In this document: in pieces, positions 49,610 through 60,981 of the stretch
Numbering within the stretch: position 1 is the first letter of the stretch
Layout: each line of letters opens with the position of its first letter
Position numbers and translations under genes: made by a program
Assembly (NCBI RefSeq): GCF_040436345.1
Contig: NC_133230.1
Span: forward strand, 20,470,197-20,534,196
Direction: 5' to 3'
Source of the DNA: Pagrus major
Taxonomy: Eukaryota; Chordata; Actinopteri; Spariformes; Sparidae
DNA length: 64,000 nt
Notes under the pieces: generated by a model
What the model was told of the DNA's origin: nothing
What the model saw: the letters and a program-made list of their open reading frames with translations, nothing else
Database searches by the model: none

Positions 49610-49802
49610 TCAAAAAGGTTCGGGCGGCACAGAGTTTTTTGTGGCCTCTCCACTAGAAAACAACACTGTCCTCAAAAATGATTCATGTCGCTGCTAACTA
49701 TCCACACCAAGTGTGTGATGGTTTAAGATGCAGACCTGTAAAGTATGAAATTACAAAACATCTGGACTTTACAATCACAAATGTCAGGGATTACAACTGA
49801 AA

Positions 49803-49808
49803 AATAAA
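49803..49808 (+). terminator. fam161b: Polyadenylation signal of fam161b
   Basis: AATAAA about 195 bp after the stop codon at 49607-49609, followed by T-rich sequence. Confidence 0.6.
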
Positions 49809-49809
49809 A

Positions 49810-49868
49810 GTTTATGGGACTGTATATTGTTTATAAGTGATTTATATTTTATATGCTTTGAGATTAAC

Positions 49869-49919
<51 letters not shown>

Positions 49920-52680
49920 TATATATATACAATATGCATGCTATTGTTAGTTTTATGACAACAGTTCTACTAAGCACATTGCAGCGGACAGGGGGGGAAC
50001 ACCAGGTCAATTGTTCTGGGCCCTGGGTAATGAGAGGGCCTAAAGGGGCCAAAAGGTCCCTCTAACCCTTAAGATAATATGCTGTGGGGGGTCTTGGGAG
50101 ATTATTTTGCCCTGGGTACAGGCAAAAAACTATTGTTGGCCCTTGCTAAGGAATATGAACATTGTAATTTAGAGTATAAGCATAACAGTTGATTACTACA
50201 ATAAACAGTTCAAAAACAAAATGACAACACCAATTGAGACCACTGTGTCTGTAACATTAATTTATGTTTAACCCACTCTTAAACAAGACGCTCCCAATAT
50301 TGAAAAAACGAATTCACTTTTATCTGTCTGTTTGTTCTATTTTCTTTTAAAGAATTGAATAAATCTCTATTTTTTTATTTGGAAGTTCCCGTAAGGACAC
50401 CGCTCTCAGATGGTTGGGTTAAATTTCCCAGTTGTTTCCACAGCCACACCACCACCTAAATAAACATTGCACGGAGACCAATTCATTGGTCTGCTCCAGG
50501 CCTATAGACCCACATCAAATACGCTTGTAGATTCCAACCTCCATTTGTGCTTAGACAGCTGACTTCCAGGAATTTTAGACATAATTTTTACATACAAGCC
50601 ACATGGAAATGTCTGAATATGTATATAATCACAATTAAAATGTAATCATGGAGACTAGAAAGTATAAAGTAGCCATACTTTTTTATAGGCCACTGTGTCA
50701 CTGTGCATTGAAGCTACCTAAGGCAATGTTTGCACAAGTTCAGTTCAGGACATCATGAAAATATATGTTACATACAATTCCTATACAATTTTGTGCTGCC
50801 AGGCTGATGTTCATCTCTTCAAGGTGACTGTTGACTGTCTGGGTATTAAAATAAGCCCATGATTAATTATGAATAATTAAAAGGATTAGAAAAGTAGAAA
50901 AGCCAAAATCTTATTACATAGTACTTATAGATGTGATAAATATTTGCTCAGTCCCTTCCTTGAGATCTCAAATATCACATGGCAAAGCTTCAAGGGCTCC
51001 ATCCTGTCAGGTTGTCATGGGAACCATGTATCCCTCCCCGCTCTGCCTCGTAGTCCCTCAGGAGAGCGCTGCGCACCTCTGATCCCCCACGGTGCACGGC
51101 TGAAAACAAAACCAATCTCTCCCAACCTGTTAGATAATATCCGAGTGAGAAACCCGCGTCCTGTGAAATCATCTCTTTAAAAACAAACCATAGCGCCTCG
51201 GATGTGTGTGGAAGCTGGGAAAGGGAACAAACACATCTCATTTAGATTAATGAGAGGCTGTGCACTTGGCCGACGAATGTTATGATCACGCTGTTTGAGG
51301 AGTGGCTCTGCTTAGCACATGAACAATATAATTTTGCTAAGGTGGCACGTTCAGGTCTTTTATTATTCCAGCCGCTGAACGATGTAAAAATTCCCACACA
51401 TTTAATTCTGTAAATGCATGGGTTGCAAATGCAGGCAGGCATGTGAGGACACGCCCTGGAGTAGATGATATAGGCCTCAAATGGACTTCAGTGTTACAAT
51501 GTCGGCCAATTGCTACTCTCATATTTTCCTCGTCTGCCACTTTCAATCTTCCGTTTTCTAACTCTCCTGTCGTATCCTTACACTCTCACCTGCCAGGCAG
51601 TATCCCCTGTGTTCCCAGCATCCCTGCTCATCTTATTGCCCCCGTCCACCTGTTCCCACTTTCCCATCAGCCTCGTAGCAGATATCCAGTCCAACTCCAT
51701 TCATGCTCTGCCTGCCTGAGTTTTTCCTGTTATCATATGTGTAGATTTCAGGGGGAATGGAGCTGACAGATCCCCCTCAATAGTTAGAACATGTAAATTT
51801 CTCCTGCCTGATAAAAAAACAATCATTCGAACTGCTTGTCTGAGGGCCTTACTGCATTATTTTCCATACCAGTGTCACCTGGCATATGATTTTTTTTTCA
51901 TTTTGCATAAATAAAATGTATAATAATTTTCATGAGAAATCAATGCAGAAAAAAAATCTATATTGTGCAGGAAATTAAGGATTTGATACTCAAAATGTCT
52001 TGAGCGAGGACCCACGCTCGGGTGTCCCCTCCCCTGTAAACGAAGCCTACGCCCTAACCTCTAATGACCCTTCTGCTTGCCTTTAAGACTCCCAATTAAA
52101 TTAGTTCACCTCATCTCTCCTTGCCGGGCTTTGACTCTTGTCTCGACCTTGAGCAAACTTAAACCTTTAATTTTACCGGCTGCAGTGAGAGTCGTGCTTT
52201 TAGGTTCAAACCTGTTTTTACTGAGCCTTTCACCTGCTTTAAAACATCTGCAATTGCACCGTATGAAATGCTTATGCTGTGTTTTCTGGTTATTGCGTTG
52301 TTCATTTTAATTTCTTGTTGATTTAAATTCTCTTGATTACAAAGTAAAAGTGCAAAGGCCATGTATTTTTGTAAAGTGCAGTTTAGGTTGTGCGTGCATG
52401 TATAGTCTCCGTATGTTTTAGTCCCTGGTTCACCTGCAGGAGGAGCTGTGGCTCGCTGCAGCCTCTCTGGAGCAGAAGAGAGAGATCCCTCTTTTTCTCC
52501 TTCAGTGGCATGAATAATATCCCCAGTGCTGGAGAGAGAGCATATCAAGAGGCAAGCAGGAAGGGGAGAGAGAGATAGCAGCCAGTGTGACAGATAAGAG
52601 CGTGGCACAACTTGTCTCCCTGACTGCACCGTGGGCCGGGGGAAGAGAGAGCAAGTGCACCAGAGTGTCAGGCAAGGCTG
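49810..52680. other. Intergenic between fam161b and ngb
   Basis: No splice-supported exon is seen. There is a CA microsatellite at about 49871-49910. At 51011-51024, GTTGTCATGGGAAC matches the loose RFX consensus, but that consensus is expected several times by chance in a window this long. The sequence at about 51560-51720 is C-rich and open in two frames but shows no family similarity. Confidence 0.4.
49871..49910. repeat. (CA)n microsatellite
   Basis: About twenty CA units just downstream of fam161b. Confidence 0.95.
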
Positions 52681-52689
52681 CTGCCTGCA

Positions 52690-52770
52690 CACACACACAA
52701 ACACACACAAACAGACCCCTCAGCCTGGCTGCACCAGAAGAAGTTCAGAGAGAAGACTGACCTCAAGAAG
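52690..52770 (+). other. ngb: Possible non-coding first exon of ngb
   Basis: The stretch ends CCTCAAGAAG|GTACAGT, a plausible donor, 243 bp before the ngb start codon. The sequence before the ATG has candidate acceptors at TTGTCCTGTAG and GTGTTTGCAG. This is inferred from splice-like motifs only; an unspliced 5' UTR is also possible. Confidence 0.3.
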
Positions 52771-53012
52771 GTACAGTACGTTTGTTCGTCATATCTCCTG
52801 CAGTCCTGTCCCCCTCTTTATATCAGGATTACAGCTGTGTTACGCTCACTTGATGCTCCGCTTTGTTTTCCAGGTGGGTTGGCTGGAAGTTTGGTCTGTG
52901 GATTAACTCGAATGTTATGGCTTTCTTCAAACTGAGCCTCCTTGTCCTGTAGAGGAGTTGTGTGTTTCCCCCCTCCAGAAGAACTTGTCTCGTGTTTGCA
53001 GCCTGAGGGAGG

Positions 53013-54139
53013 ATGGAGAAGCTGTCAGGGAAAGACAAGGAGCTGATACGAGGCAGCTGGGAGAGCCTGGGCAAGAACAAAGTTCCTCATGGTGTCATCA
53101 TGTTTTCCAGGTAATGTTTTACACAACCAACATGATTCAAATGGAATTAGTCAGTAAAGTGACCTGTGAGAGAAGAAAATGTCCCGTGCAGTTTTTCTTT
53201 CATTAGCATGCATTCTAATAACTAAAAGTCATAGGATTTTGCTTGTTTTTGTGTTGTTGCTGAATAGCTGTGATGTTAGAATATGTATCAGGTGAGGAGA
53301 GAGAAACAAGCTAGATCCTCCGCTGCACACTTTCACCACGCAGCGACCGGAAGCTTGACTTGTTGCTTGGCGACAGACTGCAATAATCCAACAATTTACT
53401 TTGAGACAGCTGCCGCTAAATCAGAGACCAGCAGGAGAGATTTGTAGATGTATGATTTACAGATTGATTTTGTGTCTGTGTGGATGTTTGGCAACCCATG
53501 CCATGTGTATACACCTATAGAACAGTGTGGTATTTGTCTGTGGTAGACTGTTTGAGCTGGACCCTGCGCTCCTCAGTCTTTTCCACTACAGTACAAACTG
53601 TGGCTCCACACAAGACTGCCTCTCCAGCCCTGAGTTCCTGGAACATGTCACCAAGGTGAGCTCTGTTCGCCGCATCGACCACTACAAGATTACAGTTTGT
53701 ACTTGTGCATGGTTTTGAACACCCTCTGTTTGTGTATGATCACATGATCCTAGGTGATGCTTGTGATCGATGCAGCAGTCAGCCATCTGGACGACCTTCA
53801 TTCCTTGGAGGACTTTCTGCTCAACCTTGGGAGGAAGCATCAGGCGGTTGGAGTGAACACCGAGGCATTTGCTGTATGATCAACCTTTCATAGTACAACT
53901 CTCAAAAAAATAATTTCACAACTGAATGAGCGGTGTAAAATATGTTCTTTGTGTGTGTTTGTGTTCTGGTTTGTTTTCGACTTCAGATGGTGGGTGAGTC
54001 CCTTCTCTACATGCTGCAGTGCAGTCTGGGCCAGGCCTACACGGCACCGCTGCGTCAAGCCTGGCTCAACATGTACAGCATCGTGGTAGCAGCCATGAGC
54101 CGAGGGTGGGCCAAGAACGGCGAGGACAAGGCTGACTGA
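53013..54139 (+). CDS. ngb: Neuroglobin (159 aa)
   Basis: Four exons in frame: 53013-53110, 53547-53655, 53754-53873 and 53987-54139. The product is 159 residues, the usual fish neuroglobin length. This haem protein of neurons and retina binds oxygen, CO and NO with a hexacoordinate iron. The distal histidine is His66 (E7) in FLEHVTK and the proximal histidine is His98 (F8) in [10 protein letters not shown]51 and C57 in [14 protein letters not shown] correspond to the CD-loop cysteine pair of human NGB, though with a shorter spacing. Intron positions fit the neuroglobin pattern: B12.2 (splitting Arg33 after two bases), E11.0 (between Lys69 and Val70) and G7.0. The E11.0 intron separates neuroglobin from haemoglobin and myoglobin genes. 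The ATG within GGAGGATGGAG gives the family's N-terminus. Confidence 0.97.
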
Positions 54140-56010
54140 GGCGCACAGAGGGAGCCACTGATCAGATGCTGTCAAATCACTCAATGTGGTTGCCATGGAA
54201 CGCTGTACATTAGCTCTGTGAGTGGGGTCGCATAGCGTAGCAGATGCATGGTGTGGTTACTCTTTACAATTGGATCGACCAATCGCAGAGTTTATTTCCT
54301 TTGCTGTGGATGTTTCGCAACCAGGCAATGCTGCTGTACATCTGTGAGGGTCTGAGCCAGTTCTCCTCAGTCTGGACCTGTAACCATCTGAGCGCCTCAC
54401 ACTGAGAAAAAGCAACAACTGTTGAGTCTCTTTGTATATAACGGTTTTTATATCTACTGCAATGATAACAGTAACTGTAGTGGTCTTTGTGCTGTATCTT
54501 AAAAGAGTTGCACAGTTGTGAAACACTAGATATTATATTTAGGCATCACACACTACTCAAACTGTAATGGTTACTGTGGCCAGCATGGGCAGCTCTCTAT
54601 CTAACTGGAACACAGTGATACTTTACAAAACATGGACAAAGCAATGTGATCTTACAGAGGAAAATCCTACCACCTTAATCATAACCATTACTGTGTTTTC
54701 TATTGATATTACACATCATTACACCTCTTTTTGTGTGACACTTTGTTAATCTAACATTTAACCTACTGACAAAACAACTGTTAAATCTCATCTTCAATAG
54801 ACGAGAACTGTTATACTCTCTGATGGCTCTCTTCAGAGATCTATGACTGTTAAGGCGTCCACGTGCACCTTACTCGACACGGTGTGTGATGCTCTCCTCA
54901 GTAGAGATTGTGAGTATTTCAATAGGCTTCAGCTGACTGTTAAACTCTAACTAATAGACTGTTATGTGACCTTTATAGAGTTTGAAAGTTAAAGGGCATC
55001 TCGGAGGACTTTTAACATCTTTGTTCCTTGGCTATCAGTTTCCAGTCATTGTTAGTGTTAAGTAGTTTTGTTGTACTGTAGTTGCTTATCTCAGTAATTC
55101 TTATTAACTGTGTTGTTGTGGCTACAAGCTAAGTATAACCTTTGCTTTAGAGGTGAAGGTCAGCAGAGTGGCCTGTGTTTTTCTGGCTCAGGAAGTGAAG
55201 CAGGAAGTGAATATTTGTTTTGGATTATGAAACAAAGACAAACTGAATTGATTTTTCTTTTTAATTTATGAACACAAAACAAATGATACAGAGGTACTGT
55301 GTGCTGACACTGTCCAATATGTGTGTGTTATTATTATTGCTGCCATAACGCTGTATGTATCATCCTCACTCAGCTGTTATTTACATTCATGGTCATTATG
55401 CCAAGTAACTTAGCAACAGTGTGCCAAGTATTAGATAATAACACCATACAACTGTAAATCCAAGCTGCTGATATGTGGTTATTATCGCTTTAGTCTGAGT
55501 TTACATTTATAAAGTTTATTTTTATATTCTGAAATGTATGTGTAGTTAAAGAGCATTGATTTTTCTTTTTCAAATATGATGTACTGTACAGTATATCCTT
55601 CATTATAATCAAAATAATAGAGATATTATTAACTTCTAAATGTGCAATCCTGACAGAAAATTATAAAAGCAGAGTTTTCTATTGAACTATTTTATCCTTG
55701 AGTAGTATATTCTATCTCTACTTTCCAGCCCAGAGGTGTAATGTTTATTAACTGACTGTGTATGTGGTGTATTTGTAGTGATTCTTTCTTCAGTACACAG
55801 CCCTGTGCAGGTTGTTGTTCTCCATGTCTCTGTTTTCAATTACCTGGCATTAGGTCTTTTTAGCAGGCATGACTGACAACTGGCATGTTATCCCGTTAAC
55901 ATCCAGCAGCTCTGTACATATTGGGTGTGTCACTGTCTACCTCATCATTATCAGCTGCTACTGAACAGCGATGACTTCACCTAGTTATCCTTCAACCAAA
56001 AACGCACATT

Positions 56011-56045
56011 ATTATTATTATTATTATTACTATTATTATTATTAG
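56011..56045. repeat. (ATT)n microsatellite
   Basis: About eleven ATT units with one interruption, within the presumed ngb 3' UTR. Confidence 0.9.
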
Positions 56046-56116
56046 AGTAAATGCAAGCACGCACTCTTTGTAAACTGGATTCCATCCTACACTTGTTGTG
56101 TGCTTACTTGAGACTA

Positions 56117-56122
56117 AATAAA
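56117..56122 (+). terminator. ngb: Polyadenylation signal of ngb
   Basis: AATAAA in ACTAAATAAAGTG about 2 kb after the ngb stop, followed by T-rich sequence. Confidence 0.5.
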
Positions 56123-57087
56123 GTGAACTTCTGTGGATATTTTACTGCTAATCGAGGTCAGTGTGTTTTCCTCTCGCTCTCAGATTGTTGATGGTTAACA
56201 ACACAATGGTCTGCGTTTGAAATCAATCACACGATGCTTGATTTCCTTCCCACTGACAGCCCATCCCCGAGTGTTACATAAGATCCAAGCGCCGAATGGC
56301 TCATCGCTCTCGGCTTGAGACGAGGGCGACTGCAGGCACATCAGCCCACTTACTCATGCAACTGCACAATGTCACATCGAGATTGTTTACAGAATTTCAC
56401 AAATGTTTCATACACTTTTCTCTGCAATGTGGGATTTGTTTTGTTTATATTTTCCAAGTAAAATCCTTGTAGATAGTTTGCTCGAATATCAGTTTGCCTC
56501 TTTAATGAGAGAAGTGGAGATGGAGATAATCTGAACACACAGGGCTCATTTCTCCCAGATATACAATTTGGTTGTATCATTGTAAAAGTCACATCCACGA
56601 GCTTGCTGTCTGTTCTGCGGTTGGAGCAGTGGCTGACATGGCCTTAATCTGTCTCCCTGCTCTCTCCAACAGTATCCTCACTCTCCCTGTCCCAGTGAGA
56701 GTCTGCTGTATTTATGTTGGCTCCATGCTCCACGTCTCGCTTCAGCCTCCAGAACAACACTGAGCCAGTTGTCTCGCCACTGGGCTTCACGGGGACTCTG
56801 ACCGAACCGTCTCTCGGGTCACCAGCCAGTGGTTAGATTGCAACAAAAAACAATAAGCTAGTGACTGAAATACAGTAGGTGTTTATTTCCCTCGTGGCAA
56901 TTCATTAATCGGCACCTATACTTCTAGTCTTACCTTGAAGAGTACGAGAATTTGCTCTGAAGGCTGTCGTCTGGAGAGGAGTCTGCGAGAAAAGACAACA
57001 CACATTATTTTTAGAAAGTCTGCAACGTGTTTAGGAATGAAGGGGTATTGAACGTTGTCATGGCAACTGTTAAGTGATGGTCCAGAG

Positions 57088-57090
<3 letters not shown>

Positions 57091-57119
<29 letters not shown>
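57091..57119. repeat. (GT)n microsatellite
   Basis: About fourteen GT units in the ngb to TMEM63 gap. Confidence 0.95.
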
Positions 57120-57123
<4 letters not shown>

Positions 57124-59356
57124 GATGAAGGAGCAAAGCAAGGCATTGCTCAGTCACTCACTCATCCTAAATCATCCTGTGGAGAGGAGCAAGGAGTGGA
57201 CAGTGACTACGTGTGCAGGCTCAGGCTAATAAGGCTCGCTCCGATAGCTCTTCTGGAAGCAACACACGCCTTCCAAGCAACAACCACAACAGCGAGGATG
57301 AGCTGTCTGTCAGCAACTGCAAAACAGTCCCTTCTCACATGAGACAAAGGATAAGGCTGGTGTTACTCACATATTTTCTGATTGTTAACAAATCCCATGA
57401 AAAGACTGAAACAGGAATTTCCCATCCTTCAAACCAATTGGCTCCAACTGAAAATGTAAATCTGTAAATCCTGAAACAGCTGGGCACTGCAGTTTTGCGC
57501 AAACATTACTCAAACCAGAGTAAATAGTGTATTTGTTTGGGACCATTTTCAGCTGTGGATTAATACACATTTAGAGCTTCTCGGAACAGGAGAAAAGGGT
57601 CTGTTTTCAGTCTTGCATACTACACCACGCACCCACTCCACGACATGACACAACCCCCTGAGATGACTTCCTGGATCAATGTACTTATTTTAACCAAAGC
57701 TTGATTTTTTTCCCCTAAACCTAACCTAGCTAAACTGCGACTATTTGGAGGGTGTGTCCTGTAGTAGGTCCTGCTGTGGACCTGCAGACAAACCTACTTC
57801 ACACAGGAGGTGTTTCAGCAAGACAGATACACTTCTATTTTAATCTGTACAGCTGTCGACACAGGCCACACAACAACTAGTGTTTTACTTGCGCAGTGCG
57901 CCCACAAATGCAACCCAAAACGTACAGGTACAGGTGTAACTGAAGCTGCTACGCTAATGTGCTGTAAGGATGTGTTTCATTTATTTGTCTCTAACTATAG
58001 ATTTTCATCAACACTGGTGAACAAAACAAATCCCATGATCCCACGCTGCCTATGTCTTTTGTTTTGTTTCGATTGACAGACCCCTATAGCGGCAGAAATT
58101 ACATACTGTGTGTTTAAGGACATACTGTGTCTTCAAGGATCATTTGTCAGGGTTATGTATTCATTAAACTTTATAGCAGCTATGGCTGCGTGTGCTGTAA
58201 TCACCTGCTGTGCTGCATTAGATAACCGTTCATGACACCTTTTACTTAGATATAATGAGGAAGGCAATTTATACCTGAGAAGTTTTGTTTTAACGAGGAT
58301 CAAATGGTCTTGCACAGCTGCTAAATGGTGCCGACTGATGCATTAGCTGCGTTTTCCAAGGTCACCTTTTAAGCAAATAGTCTTTACAATGCTCAGAAAA
58401 ATTTTAATTTGTGATATAGTTTGTTTTGTTTAGTCAACTACTATTTCCAAGGTCAAGGATGAACTTTCTGAAGCTCCTAAGTCAAAATCATTAACTACAT
58501 TGCTACCACTTTGACCCACAACATTATGTAAATGCTAAACAAAACCATCTTATTAAGCCTAATTTGCATGCTGAAACCAACCCATATGGGAGCGACAATA
58601 TGCTTTCTGCAGGAGGCAGAGACATTTTCTATTCTAAGCATCTGGGCAGGAGAAAGGCGAGGGACAGGCCACGCACCCAGAGGAATTCACCTTTCACTGA
58701 GAAGCAGGCTCTTAGCAGTTGCCACTGGTGACAAGGGAAATGTCAGGGACTTTTCTCTCTCTTTTTCAACTCTTAGCAACAAAGAAGCACTGTATGTAAT
58801 GGCTGGCATGTTATCTTGTTTTTTTCGAGTTACAAAACCTTTCACTGCATGCAGAAAAATGACATCCATCCAGTCGTTGAGAGATGTTTTGCAGGAAAAC
58901 CTAGTTGTGCACCACTTTGCTGGAACCGCATCTACCACTGGCACTATGGTGCTACCACTTTCCAGTGTGGTTTGGATAAAAGCAGATGGTCATACAATTA
59001 ATTGCCCCATCCACCCTTAGATGTGGTCTGAGGGACAAACGAGGCCTGTAGTATTTACCGAGGCTTGTCCCGAGGCTAGTTTGTATGCAGACACGCTGTT
59101 TCAAACACTAAGCTAACATGCACCTGCATTCATTAGCCACGCTCTCTCCAGCTCTGTGAAATGAGCATGTCTTGTCTGTGGTTATCTTTGGAGAGACAAA
59201 AAAAATCACTGTTATCAGTAGTACACTTTGTCAGACTTTATTTTGGGTAATGTTTAATTCCTGGAAAGCTGGGAAGCTGCTAGCCTCGCTTGTTAATTTA
59301 GTACAAAAACTAAAATGTAGGGCATAAATAAGCATATTCCCATATTTTCAAACTGT

Positions 59357-59530
59357 TTATTTAAAGGTTAATTTGTAAGATAGTTGATTATTGATTCTAA
59401 TTTCCAACTTGTTTAGAAGTGTTGAGAAGTTTCAGTATCTGTTGACCTGGGAAACCAAAAGCATCAGTATTTGACAATTTGGGAATGAGACTCAGCAGTC
59501 AACTATCTTACAAATTGGACCTTCAAATAA
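59357..59530. mobile_element. Small inverted-repeat element
   Basis: Left arm TTATTTAAAGGTTAATTTGT pairs with right arm ACAAATTGGACCTTCAAATAA, and the pairing continues through AAGATAGTTGA and TCAACTATCTT. Arms are about 31 bp and the element is 174 bp. No clear target duplication was found. Confidence 0.6.
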
Positions 59531-60736
59531 AGTCATAAACCCGTAGTGTATGTTCCTGAAGGCATCATATGAACGTTCACTCTTCCACTACTACTCACCA
59601 CATGATGACTGACTCACTGCCTCTCTAAAACCTTTCATCATAGACCACAGTAGAGCAGAGCAATAACGAGTTCATGGCACAAGATGAGTGGATTGAGCTG
59701 AATTAATTTTAATTTCAGATCACAGCACTTCACTTTTGACAGATGAAAACTCGTTAGCCTGACAGAGATCAATCTCAAACGCAGTCTGTCCCTTAACCTC
59801 AACCTTCTTGGAGATATAACAACCTACATTTACAGCAGGCTGGTCACATACGAAATAAAGATGATACACACATTTCATAACCAATAGCAGAAACCAGCGG
59901 ACATGTCTGGAAAGCTAATGCACCTCCAAATAGACCTTAGATGGCCAAGCCGACAGTATATGAACAGACATGACAGGATACAATAAAACTAGTTAAGCAT
60001 GAAAATGGACAATCCCTCCTTGCATGGCCATTAGAGCTAAGAATACCCTAATAAGTTTTATTTTGTATTTTTCAAAGGAAAGCACGTTTAATGATCTGTG
60101 AAACAAGCTTCTGCAAGAGAAACCCACAGGACATGTTGGCAGTTCATGGACAGAAATTCTGAGATGTGCTTTGATGTTTTTTTTTCCCAAATGGATGTTA
60201 CTTCATGATTTTCTGCACTGACCACTTCATACTCTCTCTGCTGCCAGCTTTCATCTCTTTAAAACAGCACGAGGAACTGGAATTAGATTCCTTGTTAAAT
60301 GGAGCAAATACATTTGCTTCTAGAAAAACTTTTTTCTTTGAAAAATCCTTTCACAGGCCTTTGATTTTATGTGATTAACATCATAATAAGCCTTCTCATA
60401 CAGACAAAAAATGGATTAATGGAAGATTACCACTAAGATTAACTGTAGGTGAACTGATTAAAATGTTAAAATTTAAATTGCCTATTCAAATCAACGGGAG
60501 GATGACACTGGATAAACAACTTCCAAAGATTCTGTATCATCACCAGCGAGCTTGGCCGTACATCTTAAAAGATCTGTGTGATCAAAAGATACAGCAGCTG
60601 AGAACTTAATGGATATTGATTGAACTTGACAACAAGGCGCCAACAAGACCACAACACTTAGCATCTTAAAGCAACAGAACTGCTGTAATGTAAAGACAGT
60701 GAGCATGTTGAGCTTGACAGTTATCTACCTATTCAA

Positions 60737-60981
60737 GGAGCACTACGACTACCTGCTTTTTCTGGAACCTTTGACCATATCATGTGGTCTTCATCCGCAG
60801 ATAAAGTTTGCTCAGTCGTCACTGATCTGTAGATGTTCAAACTTTCTAATATTCTGGGCATACGTAGGGTTTCTCCGTGCCTGTTTGCTGTACAAGTTGG
60901 CGATTATAGTTTATCTTAAAAGCAGATGAAGACCATGTGATATGGTCGAAAGCTCCAGAAAAAATGCAGTAGGTGGGGCCT
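60737..60981. mobile_element. Inverted-repeat element with long arms
   Basis: The left arm (about 60750-60795) contains TTGACCATATCATGTGGTCT and ends CTTCATC. The right arm (about 60926-60975) contains GATGAAGACCATGTGATATG and then GGTCGAAAGCTCCAGAAAAA. The arms pair over nearly 50 bp with a few changes and are separated by about 130 bp. Outer ends are approximate. Confidence 0.55.

Larger units (their letters stand above)
54140..56122 (+). other. ngb: ngb 3' UTR
   Basis: A long AT-rich non-coding stretch that runs to AATAAA at 56117-56122. It contains an ATT microsatellite at about 56011-56045. No exon is seen. An earlier polyadenylation site cannot be excluded. Confidence 0.45.

Noticed and set aside
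53362-53374. GTTGCTTGGCGAC in ngb intron 1 as an X-box
   Set aside because: It is one base short of the 14-bp consensus and lacks the central AT step.
54189-54201. GTTGCCATGGAAC in the ngb 3' UTR as an X-box
   Set aside because: The second half-site is out of register by one base, and the position downstream of a non-ciliary gene does not suit it.
58532-59020. A 162-codon open frame on the plus strand in the ngb to TMEM63 gap
   Set aside because: No domain, no biased composition typical of a gene and no splice or promoter support. Its length is tolerable by chance in a 7-kb gap.
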